Positions 16,215 through 23,599 of a stretch of 27,034 nucleotides of DNA are shown in pieces. Made by a program: the position numbers and the translations under genes. Source of the stretch: SIG607 sp045537575 (GTDB lineage: Bacteria; Bacillota; Clostridia; Oscillospirales; Acutalibacteraceae); contig JAZSPU010000048.1 in the NCBI GenBank assembly GCA_045537575.1, forward strand, positions 1-27,034. Reading direction: 5' to 3'. Positions within the stretch are counted from its first letter, which is position 1, and every line of letters begins with the position of its first letter. The notes below the pieces were generated by a model. That model saw nothing but the letters and a program-made list of their open reading frames with translations. It made no database searches and was not told the DNA's origin.

Positions 16215-16627
16215 TGGAATGGGTTATAAAAACGGCGAAAAAGGGCGATATAATCAGAACAAAGGTTAAATTTTATTATCATTACGGAATTTTTATTGAT
16301 GAAGAAAATATAATTCAGTTCGGCTTTCGTGATAACAGCGGTATTGAACCCGAAAGCATAGCCGTAATATCAACCGATATAAAAACCTTTTGTGACGGTA
16401 CTCCCTTTGAAACTGCCGAGCTGTCACTAAATGAAAAATTAAAACGCAAAAGCGTAAAAGAAATTATAAAAACGGCTGAAAATTCCCTTGGGGAAAAGGG
16501 ATACAATATTTTGCATAATAACTGCGAACACTTTGTTAACAGGTGCGTTTTCGGTGAGGCAAAATCTCCATTTTTAGATAATGCCCGCAGTCAAATCCAA
16601 AGTAAGCTAAATAGAAACAAAAATTGA
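16214..16627 (+). CDS. LRAT/H-rev107-type (permuted NlpC/P60 fold) acyltransferase or phospholipase-like protein
   Basis: A 137-residue protein with the LRAT-domain hallmarks. GDIIRTKVKFYYHYGIFI opens the domain (G11 onward, H23) and NNCEHFVNRCVFGEAKS closes it (C104 nucleophile). H23 and Gln35 fall at the same residue numbers as the two histidines of human HRASLS3/PLA2G16, so the third polar residue is Gln here. LRAT-fold enzymes form acyl-Cys intermediates and act as transacylases, N-acyltransferases or phospholipases A. There is no C-terminal transmembrane anchor, unlike animal relatives. The start overlaps the ACP stop (TAATG), making it the last gene of the operon. Lipid substrate and direction of reaction are unknown. 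Confidence 0.8.
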   Translation: MEWVIKTAKKGDIIRTKVKFYYHYGIFIDEENIIQFGFRDNSGIEPESIAVISTDIKTFCDGTPFETAELSLNEKLKRKSVKEIIKTAENSLGEKGYNILHNNCEHFVNRCVFGEAKSPFLDNARSQIQSKLNRNKN

Positions 16628-16652
16628 CAGAAAAACTACTTTTTGATATAAT
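16624..16652 (+). promoter_or_regulatory. Consensus promoter of the zinc-ribbon protein gene
   Basis: TTGACA (16624-16629), 17-nt spacer ending TGA, TATAAT (16647-16652): a perfect consensus with extended -10. The -35 box overlaps the stop codon of the LRAT gene. No terminator separates them, so operon readthrough is also possible. Confidence 0.85.
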
Positions 16653-16680
16653 AAAGATATAAAACGAAAGGAGAATTTTT

Positions 16681-17268
16681 ATGATTTGTAATAAATGTTC
16701 AGCTCAGATTCCCGACAATTCAAGATTTTGCGGAGTGTGCGGCGCACCCGTACCTTCTGCTTATGAACAGGCTACATATACTCCCCCTGTAAGTGAGCCT
16801 GTAAAAGAGTACACCATAGCAGAGGAAAAGGAATGTCTTGACAGTTTTGCCCGTTTCTTTAAATATGAAAGACTTTCTTGGAAGATATTCGGAATAGTAT
16901 GGCTTGTAATTTCCTGTTTCTTCGGTGGCTTGGGTTTTCTTGCTATTGTTACTAGCACAGCAGTTGACGGATTTTTATCGGTAGTTGGTGTTATGTATAT
17001 GTTATACGCATTATTGTTCCTGCCTATTGCTATAGTAAATTTAAAAATGATTGGCAGAGCAGAGCATTATATGAATATCGTTTATACAGACGCCTCAGCG
17101 GTTGAAGAGAGAGCAGGCAGTATTGGTATGCTGATTCTCGGATACTTCTTTAATACCGTTGCTCTTATCTTTATTATTATAAATTTTGTAAGAAGCAAAA
17201 CCGAAAAGGATATTTTAAAAAGTGCTCAGCGCCGTCAGGAAGAATTCAGAAAAAACAACAATATGTAA
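16681..17268 (+). CDS. Zinc-ribbon membrane protein of unknown function
   Basis: A 195-residue protein opening with a zinc ribbon of the double CxxC type (C3, C6, C17, C20; MICNKCSAQIPDNSRFCGVC). A Pro-rich linker and about three hydrophobic helices follow (near residues 66-85, 95-120 and 145-168), then a charged, Arg/Lys-rich tail. Such zinc-ribbon plus transmembrane proteins are common in Clostridia and have no agreed function. AAAGGAG lies about 7 nt before the ATG. It has its own consensus promoter and is followed by a terminator. Confidence 0.8.
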   Translation: MICNKCSAQIPDNSRFCGVCGAPVPSAYEQATYTPPVSEPVKEYTIAEEKECLDSFARFFKYERLSWKIFGIVWLVISCFFGGLGFLAIVTSTAVDGFLSVVGVMYMLYALLFLPIAIVNLKMIGRAEHYMNIVYTDASAVEERAGSIGMLILGYFFNTVALIFIIINFVRSKTEKDILKSAQRRQEEFRKNNNM

Positions 17269-17273
17269 AAAGA

Positions 17274-17305
17274 AAAACCGCAACACCAGTTGCGGTTTTA
17301 TTTTT
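17274..17305. terminator. Bidirectional terminator
   Basis: An 11-bp perfect stem, AAAACCGCAAC (17274-17284) and GTTGCGGTTTT (17289-17299), with loop ACCA, sits between the convergent zinc-ribbon and permease genes. Confidence 0.92.
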
Positions 17306-18461
17306 ATACTATCGACATAACTAAAGTCAGTATAATAACGAAGGAAAAGTTAAAGGCGGAAAACAGTTTAATATAATAGCCTTGTTTTTGGGGATTATGC
17401 TTTGTATATTCTCTATAGGTTATAAGACTTGCTAAAGAAGCGATAAGCGTTCCCGCGCCGCCGATATTTACCCCCGGCAGTAAATCGTGATAGTTGCCTG
17501 TAAACTGGGAAAGCAGTATAGCAGAGGGTACGTTGCTTATAAACTGACAGGAAAGGGTAGAGAATATAAGGGTGTTTTTGCTGAGTAGGAATGAAAAGAA
17601 CTCTCGCACCGCCTCTATCCTTGCCATATTTCCCGAAAAAATAAAGAAGAATACAAAGGTTAAAAGCAGGGGATAGTCCACCTTTTTTAGCGCCGATTTA
17701 TCCATAAAGAAAAGAACTAGAGGGATTATTATAAGACCAAAATAATAGGGGATACCTCTGAAAACAATAGCAATGGAGAAGGCAAAAAGCAAAAGATAAA
17801 GGGCGGTTTTGCCTTTGGGCAGGGGTTTCGCTTCTTCCTTTATGAAAATTTCTTCCTTTTTTACAAATATAATACAGCTTAGTGTTATAAGAAGAATAGA
17901 AAGAGCAAAGGGCAAAAGCATAATTCCCATAAATTCCATTGTGGGAATTTTAAATTTTGAGTAAAGATATAAATTCTGAGGATTGCCGAAGGGGGTAAGC
18001 ATACCGCCCAGATTAGCGGCAATATTTTGCATAATAAAGGTAAAAGCCATCAGCTTTTCCTTGCCCGTTTCCTTTAAAACAAAGTAGCCAAGGGGCAAAA
18101 AGGTAAGCAGCGCCATATCATTGGCAATAAGCATTGAGCCTATAAAGGTTATGTAAACAAGCACTAATATACTTGACCGCGTGGTTTTAAATTTTTTAAC
18201 GATAGAGGAAGCAAGGGTGTAGAAAAAGCGGATATTTTTGAGGGCGCACACCACCGCTAAAACACAGAAAAGACAGGTAAGAGTCTTAAAGTCAAAGTAG
18301 GAAAGGTATTTTGAGTCAACGGGCACAAATACTGTTGTTATAAGCGCTGCAACTAGCGCAATTACCATAACAGCATTGCTTTTTATAAAGATTATAAGGG
18401 GAGTAAAGGAAAAATTTGCTTTCTTAAAATGAAAATGATGCTTTATAACGTGGGTTGCCAA
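17304..18461 (-). CDS. Anion permease-type transporter (SLC13/ArsB-like ion transporter superfamily)
   Basis: A 385-residue protein with about ten hydrophobic segments. The two family signatures are inverted-repeat re-entrant loops: NLGGMLTPFGNPQNLYLYS in the first half and QFISNVPSAILLSQF in the second. Members move dicarboxylates, citrate, arsenite or Na+/H+; the substrate is not evident here. The N-terminus is rich in His (THVIKHHFHF) before the first helix. The start is TTG at 18461, supported by GGAGGG 6 nt upstream. It appears monocistronic, with its own promoter. Confidence 0.85.
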   Translation of the reverse strand: MATHVIKHHFHFKKANFSFTPLIIFIKSNAVMVIALVAALITTVFVPVDSKYLSYFDFKTLTCLFCVLAVVCALKNIRFFYTLASSIVKKFKTTRSSILVLVYITFIGSMLIANDMALLTFLPLGYFVLKETGKEKLMAFTFIMQNIAANLGGMLTPFGNPQNLYLYSKFKIPTMEFMGIMLLPFALSILLITLSCIIFVKKEEIFIKEEAKPLPKGKTALYLLLFAFSIAIVFRGIPYYFGLIIIPLVLFFMDKSALKKVDYPLLLTFVFFFIFSGNMARIEAVREFFSFLLSKNTLIFSTLSCQFISNVPSAILLSQFTGNYHDLLPGVNIGGAGTLIASLASLITYREYTKHNPQKQGYYIKLFSAFNFSFVIILTLVMSIV

Positions 18462-18488
18462 AATAATCCCTCCTTTTCACAAAGAGAG

Positions 18489-18517
18489 ATTATAGCATAA
18501 ATTTTTTATTATTTCTA
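18489..18517 (-). promoter_or_regulatory. Promoter of the anion permease gene
   Basis: On the minus strand, TAGAAA (18517-18512), 17 nt ending TGC and TATAAT (18494-18489) form an extended -10 promoter, 27 bp upstream of the TTG start. Confidence 0.65.
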
Positions 18518-18553
18518 TTGACAATAATTATAAATATTGACCTTTATTTACAT

Positions 18554-18585
18554 AAAAAACCGCACCTTTTTTACAAGGCGCGGTT
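18554..18585 (-). terminator. Terminator of the lipoprotein pair
   Basis: AACCGCACCTT (18558-18568) pairs with AAGGCGCGGTT (18575-18585) with one internal mismatch. The minus-strand transcript ends in U6. A T-run on the other strand makes it potentially bidirectional. Confidence 0.85.
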
Positions 18586-18591
18586 TTTTTG

Positions 18592-19449
18592 TTAAAAAGT
18601 AAAGGATATTGTAAGCTTTTCGTTCTGGAAGGTATAGGGGATTCTTTTTTCTTCACCGCTACTGAGAGTCACCAGAATTACCTTTTTGCGAATAGAATAG
18701 GTGCCCTTTAAGGTTTCATAAGGCTTTTCGGCATCCTTTTTGGTTTTAACCTCTTTAAAGCTTCCTTTACTAAAGGTAAGTTCGCTTTTTACACCGTCAT
18801 ATTCATATTCCCAGGTGCCTTCAAGCGCCTTTTCGGTTTGAGTCAGTAGCTCTCCGTCGATTTTTTCAATTTCCTGCTCGCGTAACAGCTCCTCTTCGGT
18901 TTTTCCGTCGGGGGCGATTTTTCTCGCAAGGGCTTCGCCCGATTCAATATAGTTTATTTTGCTTATGGGTATTTCCTGCTTTTCGCAGTAGCCGTTTTTT
19001 GCAATAACCGTTAAAACTATTTTTCCGTTTACGGTAAGGTCATCCTTGTTGACTAAAAAGGCAGAAACAAAATCTAAGCTTTCGCCCTTTTTAAGCGTTT
19101 GACCGAGGGCGGCATTTGTAAGGCTTGTTATTTCAAAGGGAGCACTTGCAACGGGGTTAGCGCAGTATAAATCATCATATTCGTTAACTGAGTTAACGGT
19201 AAGGGTTGCGCCGCTGCCTATTGAACTGCCGTTTTGAGTAAAGTAAAAGAAGGTTACGTCATTTTCTATTGCCTTTACAGTATATAGGCAGTAAACCATA
19301 AATTTTTCGCCTTTATAGGAATTATTTACGTAAAGGCTGAGATTTTCTATAGCATTGCTTTCGTAAATTTCAGGCTCCTTGTTTTTACATCCGCAAAGGG
19401 AAAAGAGCATTAGGACTGCAAGAAAAAATGCAACAATTTTCTTTGTCAT
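18592..19449 (-). CDS. Lipoprotein of unknown function with C-terminal lipocalin-like segment
   Basis: A 285-residue exported lipoprotein. The signal peptide MTKKIVAFFLAVLMLFSLCGC ends in a lipobox with acylated Cys21. Residues about 30-170 look like an Ig-like beta domain found in Firmicute lipoproteins (ENLSLYVNN onward). Residues about 200-285 carry LEGTWEYEYDG, then LKGTYSIRKKVILVTL, a small beta-barrel pattern resembling lipocalin-like repeats. The start is ATG 19449 with GGTGA about 5 nt upstream; a GTG at 19461 would add four residues. It follows the upstream lipoprotein by 1 nt, so the two are co-translated and may form a surface complex. Confidence 0.75.
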   Translation of the reverse strand: MTKKIVAFFLAVLMLFSLCGCKNKEPEIYESNAIENLSLYVNNSYKGEKFMVYCLYTVKAIENDVTFFYFTQNGSSIGSGATLTVNSVNEYDDLYCANPVASAPFEITSLTNAALGQTLKKGESLDFVSAFLVNKDDLTVNGKIVLTVIAKNGYCEKQEIPISKINYIESGEALARKIAPDGKTEEELLREQEIEKIDGELLTQTEKALEGTWEYEYDGVKSELTFSKGSFKEVKTKKDAEKPYETLKGTYSIRKKVILVTLSSGEEKRIPYTFQNEKLTISFTF

Positions 19450-19450
19450 A

Positions 19451-19942
19451 TCATTCACCAAATTTTACGGTTTTTGCTCTATCAAGGAAATAGTCTTTAT
19501 ATTCTTTATAATCCTTGTCCTCGCAGGTGAATTGCACCATATAGAAGGCAGAGTCGGATTTATAAAGAGCAATAAGATAGTTATAGGTTTTATTAAGCTC
19601 GGTGTTCTTGAAACTATATTCAATGTAGTTAATACCGTCTTTTTGGTGAAGGGAAGGGTTTTTATCACTGCAGTTATACATAACAATGTTAGCATATTGC
19701 TCAATGGTATAATCACTAAAGCCTTCCATAATATCAAAGCTTTCTTTAACTACAAAAACCGCAACGGTGGCAGAATCATAACAGGCGTAAAAGCCTTCCT
19801 GCGCACTTTCAACGTAGGCTTCGTTAAGGGTAATGGTAAATTCGTCTTTTGTAAAAACCTTTTCTTTGGTATCCTTAACAGCACAACCGCCAAGGGTGAA
19901 AATAAATATAAATAATAAAACAAGAGAAACTAATTTCTTCAT
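19451..19942 (-). CDS. Small lipoprotein of unknown function
   Basis: A 163-residue lipoprotein with signal peptide MKKLVSLVLLFIFIFTLGGC and acylated Cys20. The mature part is a single alpha/beta domain (TITLNEAYVES, AVFVVKESFD, FYMVQFTCED) resembling small Firmicute lipoproteins without assigned function. The start is ATG 19942 because GGAGG lies 7 nt upstream; the longer reading from 19993 has no site. It is the first gene of a two-gene operon. Confidence 0.75.
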   Translation of the reverse strand: MKKLVSLVLLFIFIFTLGGCAVKDTKEKVFTKDEFTITLNEAYVESAQEGFYACYDSATVAVFVVKESFDIMEGFSDYTIEQYANIVMYNCSDKNPSLHQKDGINYIEYSFKNTELNKTYNYLIALYKSDSAFYMVQFTCEDKDYKEYKDYFLDRAKTVKFGE

Positions 19943-19955
19943 AATTTCGCCTCCA

Positions 19956-19993
19956 TATGCTGATATTTTACCATACAAAATGTCAGCATACAA
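19956..19993 (-). promoter_or_regulatory. Promoter of the lipoprotein pair inside a long palindrome
   Basis: On the minus strand, TTGTAT (19993-19988), 17 nt ending TGG and TAAAAT (19970-19965) form a promoter immediately after the ligase stop codon. A 35-bp inverted repeat (arms 19956-19969 and 19977-19990, 13 of 14 pairing, 7-nt centre) covers it almost exactly. Confidence 0.65.
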
Positions 19994-19996
19994 GGT

Positions 19997-21643
19997 TTAT
20001 TTATCTAAATCAACAAAATAATCTAATTTACCGTTAATGGTATGAGGTAATCGCTCTACTAAAATCAATTCTTTTGGTACCATATGTTCATCAAGGTGTT
20101 TATTAAAATATTTATGTAATTGCTCTTTTGCAGTCTTTTTATTGGCGTTGTTTTTTAGCACAATATAAGCTCTTGCACATTTTCCGTGGGAATGTTCGCT
20201 ATCTTTAACTGCCACAACCAAACATTTGCTGACAAGAGGACATTTAATAATTGCCTGTTCTATTGAATAGGGGGAAACTTTGGTGCCGTCAAAACGCACA
20301 TACATTCTTTTAATTCTCTCGCAGAAAAACAGAGCGCCGCTTTCATCCACATATCCTATATCACCGGTATGTAACCACGTTTCCCCGTCGGAATGAATTT
20401 TCAAAAGTTTTTTATTAAGAGCTTCTTCTTTATAGTATCCCTTACATACCGAGGGACCGCATATGCATATTTCCCCTTTATGACCAACAGCCACTTTTTT
20501 GTCGGTGTCTGTTTCGAATATTCCGATAAGGGTATTTTTAAGAGGCATTCCCACGCTGCCCATTGGAGAAGGGGTAACTGTTGTGGTGGCGGTAGAGGTG
20601 CTTTCCGACAGTCCGTAACCTATTACAATCGGATTATTACAATTGCATTTTTTAAAAATATCATTTATGACTTTCTGCTCTTTTTCGGTCATGGTATCTC
20701 CGCCTACAATAGCGGTTTTTAAAAAGGAAAGGTCACAACCTTTAAAATCTGATTTTATGAAATGTTCCCAATGCGCCGGAACGGAGATGAAATAATTAGG
20801 CTTTTCTTTTAATAAAATGTTTTTGAGCTTTTTTGTGTTAATAAGAGGAATAAGATTTACTCTTACTCCTGCAATTAATGGTAAATGAACAGCTATTGTT
20901 ACGCTGTAACAGGTGAAAAGAGGCATTATATTTAGAATAGAGTCGCCTGCTTTTAGGTTTTTATTGGCATATTTATGCTGAATTGCGGCGGCATTAATAT
21001 TTTCATTGGTAAGAATTATACTTTTTCTTCCATGGGTAGTTCCGCTGGTATAAAAATATCCGAAAATATTATCTGTAGAAGTTTGCGAAACGGTGTCTTC
21101 GCCGTCTATAACAGCATTTATAAAGCTATCGTAGGGAATCAGGTTTTTGTTTTTAGAAACCAAAAGTTTTCTTCCTGTAAACAAATCTGCAACGCAAGAA
21201 AAGAATTTCGAAAAAACGCCTATGGAATGAGCGGGATTTATATATACGATATCACAGGTTGTTATATCGTTGAACTCTTTGACCTGAAAGTCGGGAACAA
21301 AGCATAATTTTGGGGAAAATACAGATATAGTTTCCTTAATCTCTTCTTTCTTGGCGCGGCAGTCAAAGGCACAGTATATGGCGCCTATTTTGTTGATTGC
21401 ATATATTAAAAATATGCCTTCGGGCGTTCCGGGAAGAGAAGAAGCTACCACGTCGTCCTTTTTGATTCCGTAAGCGCGCAGAGCCCGTACTATTTCGTTG
21501 ATATTTGTGAGAGTTTCTCCGTAGGAAAAATTTTTTCCGTAAAAAGATATAGCAGTATTATTAAGATAATTTTCGGCGTTTTTTTGGAAATACTGATATA
21601 CGGATAAATTTTGCGGTATGTATTCTTCATAGTAATTTTTCAT
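19997..21643 (-). CDS. AMP-dependent acid ligase (acyl-adenylate-forming enzyme)
   Basis: A full-length 548-residue ANL-superfamily enzyme. The phosphate loop YTSGTTHGRKS (198-208) has its Lys. GYGLSES, WLHTGDIGYVDESG, ERIKRMYVRFDGTKVSP and the C-terminal catalytic LPHTINGKLDY are all in place. Some residues are unusual: Cys/Phe-rich CERIKRMY where the common form is GRxKD. It has no carrier domain, so CoA or a separate ACP would be the acceptor. AAAGGGG lies 7 nt upstream of ATG 21643. It diverges from an XRE regulator, with two matching palindromes in between, and so is probably its target. The acid substrate is unknown. Confidence 0.88.
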   Translation of the reverse strand: MKNYYEEYIPQNLSVYQYFQKNAENYLNNTAISFYGKNFSYGETLTNINEIVRALRAYGIKKDDVVASSLPGTPEGIFLIYAINKIGAIYCAFDCRAKKEEIKETISVFSPKLCFVPDFQVKEFNDITTCDIVYINPAHSIGVFSKFFSCVADLFTGRKLLVSKNKNLIPYDSFINAVIDGEDTVSQTSTDNIFGYFYTSGTTHGRKSIILTNENINAAAIQHKYANKNLKAGDSILNIMPLFTCYSVTIAVHLPLIAGVRVNLIPLINTKKLKNILLKEKPNYFISVPAHWEHFIKSDFKGCDLSFLKTAIVGGDTMTEKEQKVINDIFKKCNCNNPIVIGYGLSESTSTATTTVTPSPMGSVGMPLKNTLIGIFETDTDKKVAVGHKGEICICGPSVCKGYYKEEALNKKLLKIHSDGETWLHTGDIGYVDESGALFFCERIKRMYVRFDGTKVSPYSIEQAIIKCPLVSKCLVVAVKDSEHSHGKCARAYIVLKNNANKKTAKEQLHKYFNKHLDEHMVPKELILVERLPHTINGKLDYFVDLDK

Positions 21644-21675
21644 TTTTTTACCCCTTTAAGTAGCATATTACATTT

Positions 21676-21704
21676 AGTTTACTCAATTTCTGAGTAAATG
21701 TCAA
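21676..21704 (-). promoter_or_regulatory. Promoter of the AMP-dependent ligase
   Basis: On the minus strand, TTGACA (21704-21699), a 17-nt spacer and TAAACT (21681-21676). The spacer is filled by the operator at 21681-21695. Confidence 0.7.
21681..21695. promoter_or_regulatory. Operator palindrome O1 (ACTCA-N5-TGAGT)
   Basis: ACTCA-ATTTC-TGAGT, extended to 8-bp arms by flanking TTT and AAA, lies between the -35 and -10 boxes of the ligase promoter. Binding here would repress the ligase. Confidence 0.7.
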
Positions 21705-21705
21705 T

Positions 21706-21720
21706 ACTCAAATATTGAGT
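21706..21720. promoter_or_regulatory. Operator palindrome O2 (ACTCA-N5-TGAGT)
   Basis: ACTCA-AATAT-TGAGT, with outer AT/AT making 8-bp arms (21704-21711 and 21715-21722), lies just upstream of the ligase -35. It is close to the likely regulator promoter (CATAAT at 21728-21733). Its centre is 25 bp from that of O1. Confidence 0.7.
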
Positions 21721-21762
21721 ATGATACCATAATTCTGTCATTAAAATAAAGTGGGTGCTATT

Positions 21763-21978
21763 ATGGATTATAGAGAGCGAATGAAAAATTTGCGAGAAGA
21801 CAGAGATTTGACGCAGTCTCAGTTAGGAAAGGTACTTAATAAATCCCAACAAGGCTACAGTCATATTGAGTCGGGTAGAGCAGAACTGAAAATAGAAGAT
21901 TTGATTAAGCTTTGTGATTTTTACGGAGTTTCTGCAGATTATTTCATTTGCCGTACTGATGTAAAACAACCGAGATAA
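21763..21978 (+). CDS. Small XRE-family transcriptional regulator
   Basis: A 71-residue protein that is essentially a single Cro/CI-type helix-turn-helix: MKNLREDRDLTQSQLGKVL, then NKSQQGYSHIESGRAELKIEDLIKLCDFYGVSADYF, which is the standard XRE pattern. It has no sensor domain, so it probably acts as a dimeric repressor responding to its own level or a partner. ATG 21763 is preferred over an in-frame GTG at 21751; both have weak ribosome sites. It is divergent from the AMP ligase and sits beside two ACTCA-N5-TGAGT palindromes, which are its likely binding sites. Confidence 0.87.
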   Translation: MDYRERMKNLREDRDLTQSQLGKVLNKSQQGYSHIESGRAELKIEDLIKLCDFYGVSADYFICRTDVKQPR

Positions 21979-22003
21979 CACCTGTTATCTCGGTTGTTTT
22001 TTA
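21963..22003. terminator. Terminator with long perfect stem
   Basis: Arms 21965-21980 and 21983-21998 are perfectly complementary over 16 bp (extendable by two A-T pairs) around CC, followed by T-run. It includes the regulator's stop codon and can also serve the convergent CocE-type gene. Confidence 0.9.
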
Positions 22004-22027
22004 TGGTTAAGTTTTTCGGTTTGGTTA

Positions 22028-23593
22028 TCATTCGGTAAAGACTTCTAAACAGCTGTCCTTAAGAATTACCGTGTTGGTTGCAATTTTCGGATTATCTATT
22101 AGAGCATAATGCCCTTTTTGATTTGTATGAATCGAAAAGGTGGGGAAACAGGAGGATGAAATATCAACTCTGAGCTTTTCGCCTTTTTTAGCTGTGAAAG
22201 CAATAGGGTCAAAGGTGAAATCTATCATAATTTCGCTGTCCCTTTGATAACTGTCGGTAAAGTTCGAAAGCTTTGTAATATCATCTCTGAGTCCTAAATC
22301 GCCTTCATCTTTTGATAGGGAAATTCGCATATAAAAGCAGGTGTCCTCACAATTCGATTTAACCTTTAATCTTGCTTTCATTTTTCCTTTAATAAAGGTA
22401 TCTTTTTCAAAGGGATGAGTGTAAAGGGTTATAACGTCGCTTCTTTTATTCGGGATGTCCTGCCAATCGGTATTGCCAAATCCGTTTAAAAGGTCGCCTT
22501 TAAAGGAAGCGGGAGAAAAAGGATCGTAAATATAGCTTATTTCATCCTCTCCTAAAGCAAAAGAGATGGGTGTTTGGGCATTAAAATCATCAGTTCTCCA
22601 GCCATCCCCAAACATATTATAGTACGTAACCTTTCCTGTAGGTATGGGTGCATCACAGTTGCCGCGTGTATATTCAAACCATTTCGATAAAATGCCTGAA
22701 AAATGTTTATTAAAATCTCCGTCGGCAAAATCGTAAAAATTATCTTTGCCTGCGATGCGGTGAGCGTAAGGATGAATTATAAAAGCAGATTTATTACGTA
22801 CTTCTTCGCTTAAATCATTCCACATACCAAGCATTCCGCCAATGTAAAAGTCGTACATTCCCGTCACAAAAAGCATAGGTATGGTTGTAGTTTTCGGAAC
22901 GTCCTTTGCAAAGGTTCGAGCATGAGGGGAGGTCTGCCAAAATTCATCATTTTTATCGGGATGCATTATTTTTTCATTAAAGGCTTCTACCTCTTCTCCT
23001 AAAGCTTTGGGCATAATGTCTTTAATGGGGAAGGTTTTGCACAAATCCATAGTAAAGTTTTTCTCAAGGTTACTGTTCTTTTTATACATTTCACAGAACC
23101 ACTTGAATTTGCCGCCCATTTGTAAAAAGCCGTTTCTAAAGTTGCAACGGTAAAAATCGCTGTCTTGAATCTGGAAAACTGCGCCCTTTATATCGTCGGC
23201 AAAGGGAGCGCAGGAATAATGCACAGTGCAGCAATAACTGCCGCCCGAAACAAAAATTTCTCCGTTATAAAAGGGTTGCTGTCTTATCCAATCGAGTAAA
23301 AACAGTCCGTCTTTTCTTTCGTTTACATAGGGAATGCAGTCTCCCGTACTTTTTCCGGTGCCTCTGCAGTGTTGATAAATGGAAACGTAGCCTTTCTCAA
23401 GCAATCCCTTGTGATCCTTTAGCCAAGCTTCTACCGATTGCTCATCGGTCATTTCTCTTTCATAGTCGCAGTAGGGGGTGCGGTAAATGGTAACGGGGAA
23501 TTTGCCCTCTTTTTTTGGTACGCAAATAACCGTAAAAAGTTCGGCGTCATCAACCTTTAAATATTTATGGTAACAATGATAATCGGTCTTCAT
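22028..23593 (-). CDS. CocE/NonD-type hydrolase (X-Pro dipeptidyl-peptidase S15-like)
   Basis: A 521-residue protein with the two-part layout of CocE/S15 enzymes. The N-terminal alpha/beta hydrolase domain shows TIYRTPY, YQHCRGTGKSTG, EIFVSGGSYCC with Ser119, and later TGMYDFYIGG and HPYAHRIAG for the acid and His. The C-terminal jelly-roll domain begins about residue 360 (TLYTHPFEKD onward). The elbow ends SYCC, where relatives commonly have SYxG. There is no signal peptide, so an intracellular esterase, acylase or aminopeptidase role is likely. It starts 6 bp after the metallo-beta-lactamase-fold gene and is probably the last gene of that operon. Confidence 0.82.
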   Translation of the reverse strand: MKTDYHCYHKYLKVDDAELFTVICVPKKEGKFPVTIYRTPYCDYEREMTDEQSVEAWLKDHKGLLEKGYVSIYQHCRGTGKSTGDCIPYVNERKDGLFLLDWIRQQPFYNGEIFVSGGSYCCTVHYSCAPFADDIKGAVFQIQDSDFYRCNFRNGFLQMGGKFKWFCEMYKKNSNLEKNFTMDLCKTFPIKDIMPKALGEEVEAFNEKIMHPDKNDEFWQTSPHARTFAKDVPKTTTIPMLFVTGMYDFYIGGMLGMWNDLSEEVRNKSAFIIHPYAHRIAGKDNFYDFADGDFNKHFSGILSKWFEYTRGNCDAPIPTGKVTYYNMFGDGWRTDDFNAQTPISFALGEDEISYIYDPFSPASFKGDLLNGFGNTDWQDIPNKRSDVITLYTHPFEKDTFIKGKMKARLKVKSNCEDTCFYMRISLSKDEGDLGLRDDITKLSNFTDSYQRDSEIMIDFTFDPIAFTAKKGEKLRVDISSSCFPTFSIHTNQKGHYALIDNPKIATNTVILKDSCLEVFTE

Positions 23594-23599
23594 TTTTAT

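Noticed and set aside
12167..16627. Possible nonribosomal peptide or polyketide cluster because of PPTase, adenylation domain and carriers
   Set aside because: There are no condensation, ketosynthase, thioesterase or reductase domains, and the transferases are PlsC-type, pointing to lipid acylation instead.
19379..19915. 178-codon plus-strand open frame opposite the lipoprotein pair
   Set aside because: It is antisense to two genes with clear lipoboxes and ribosome sites; its hydrophobic low-complexity translation is typical of a shadow frame.
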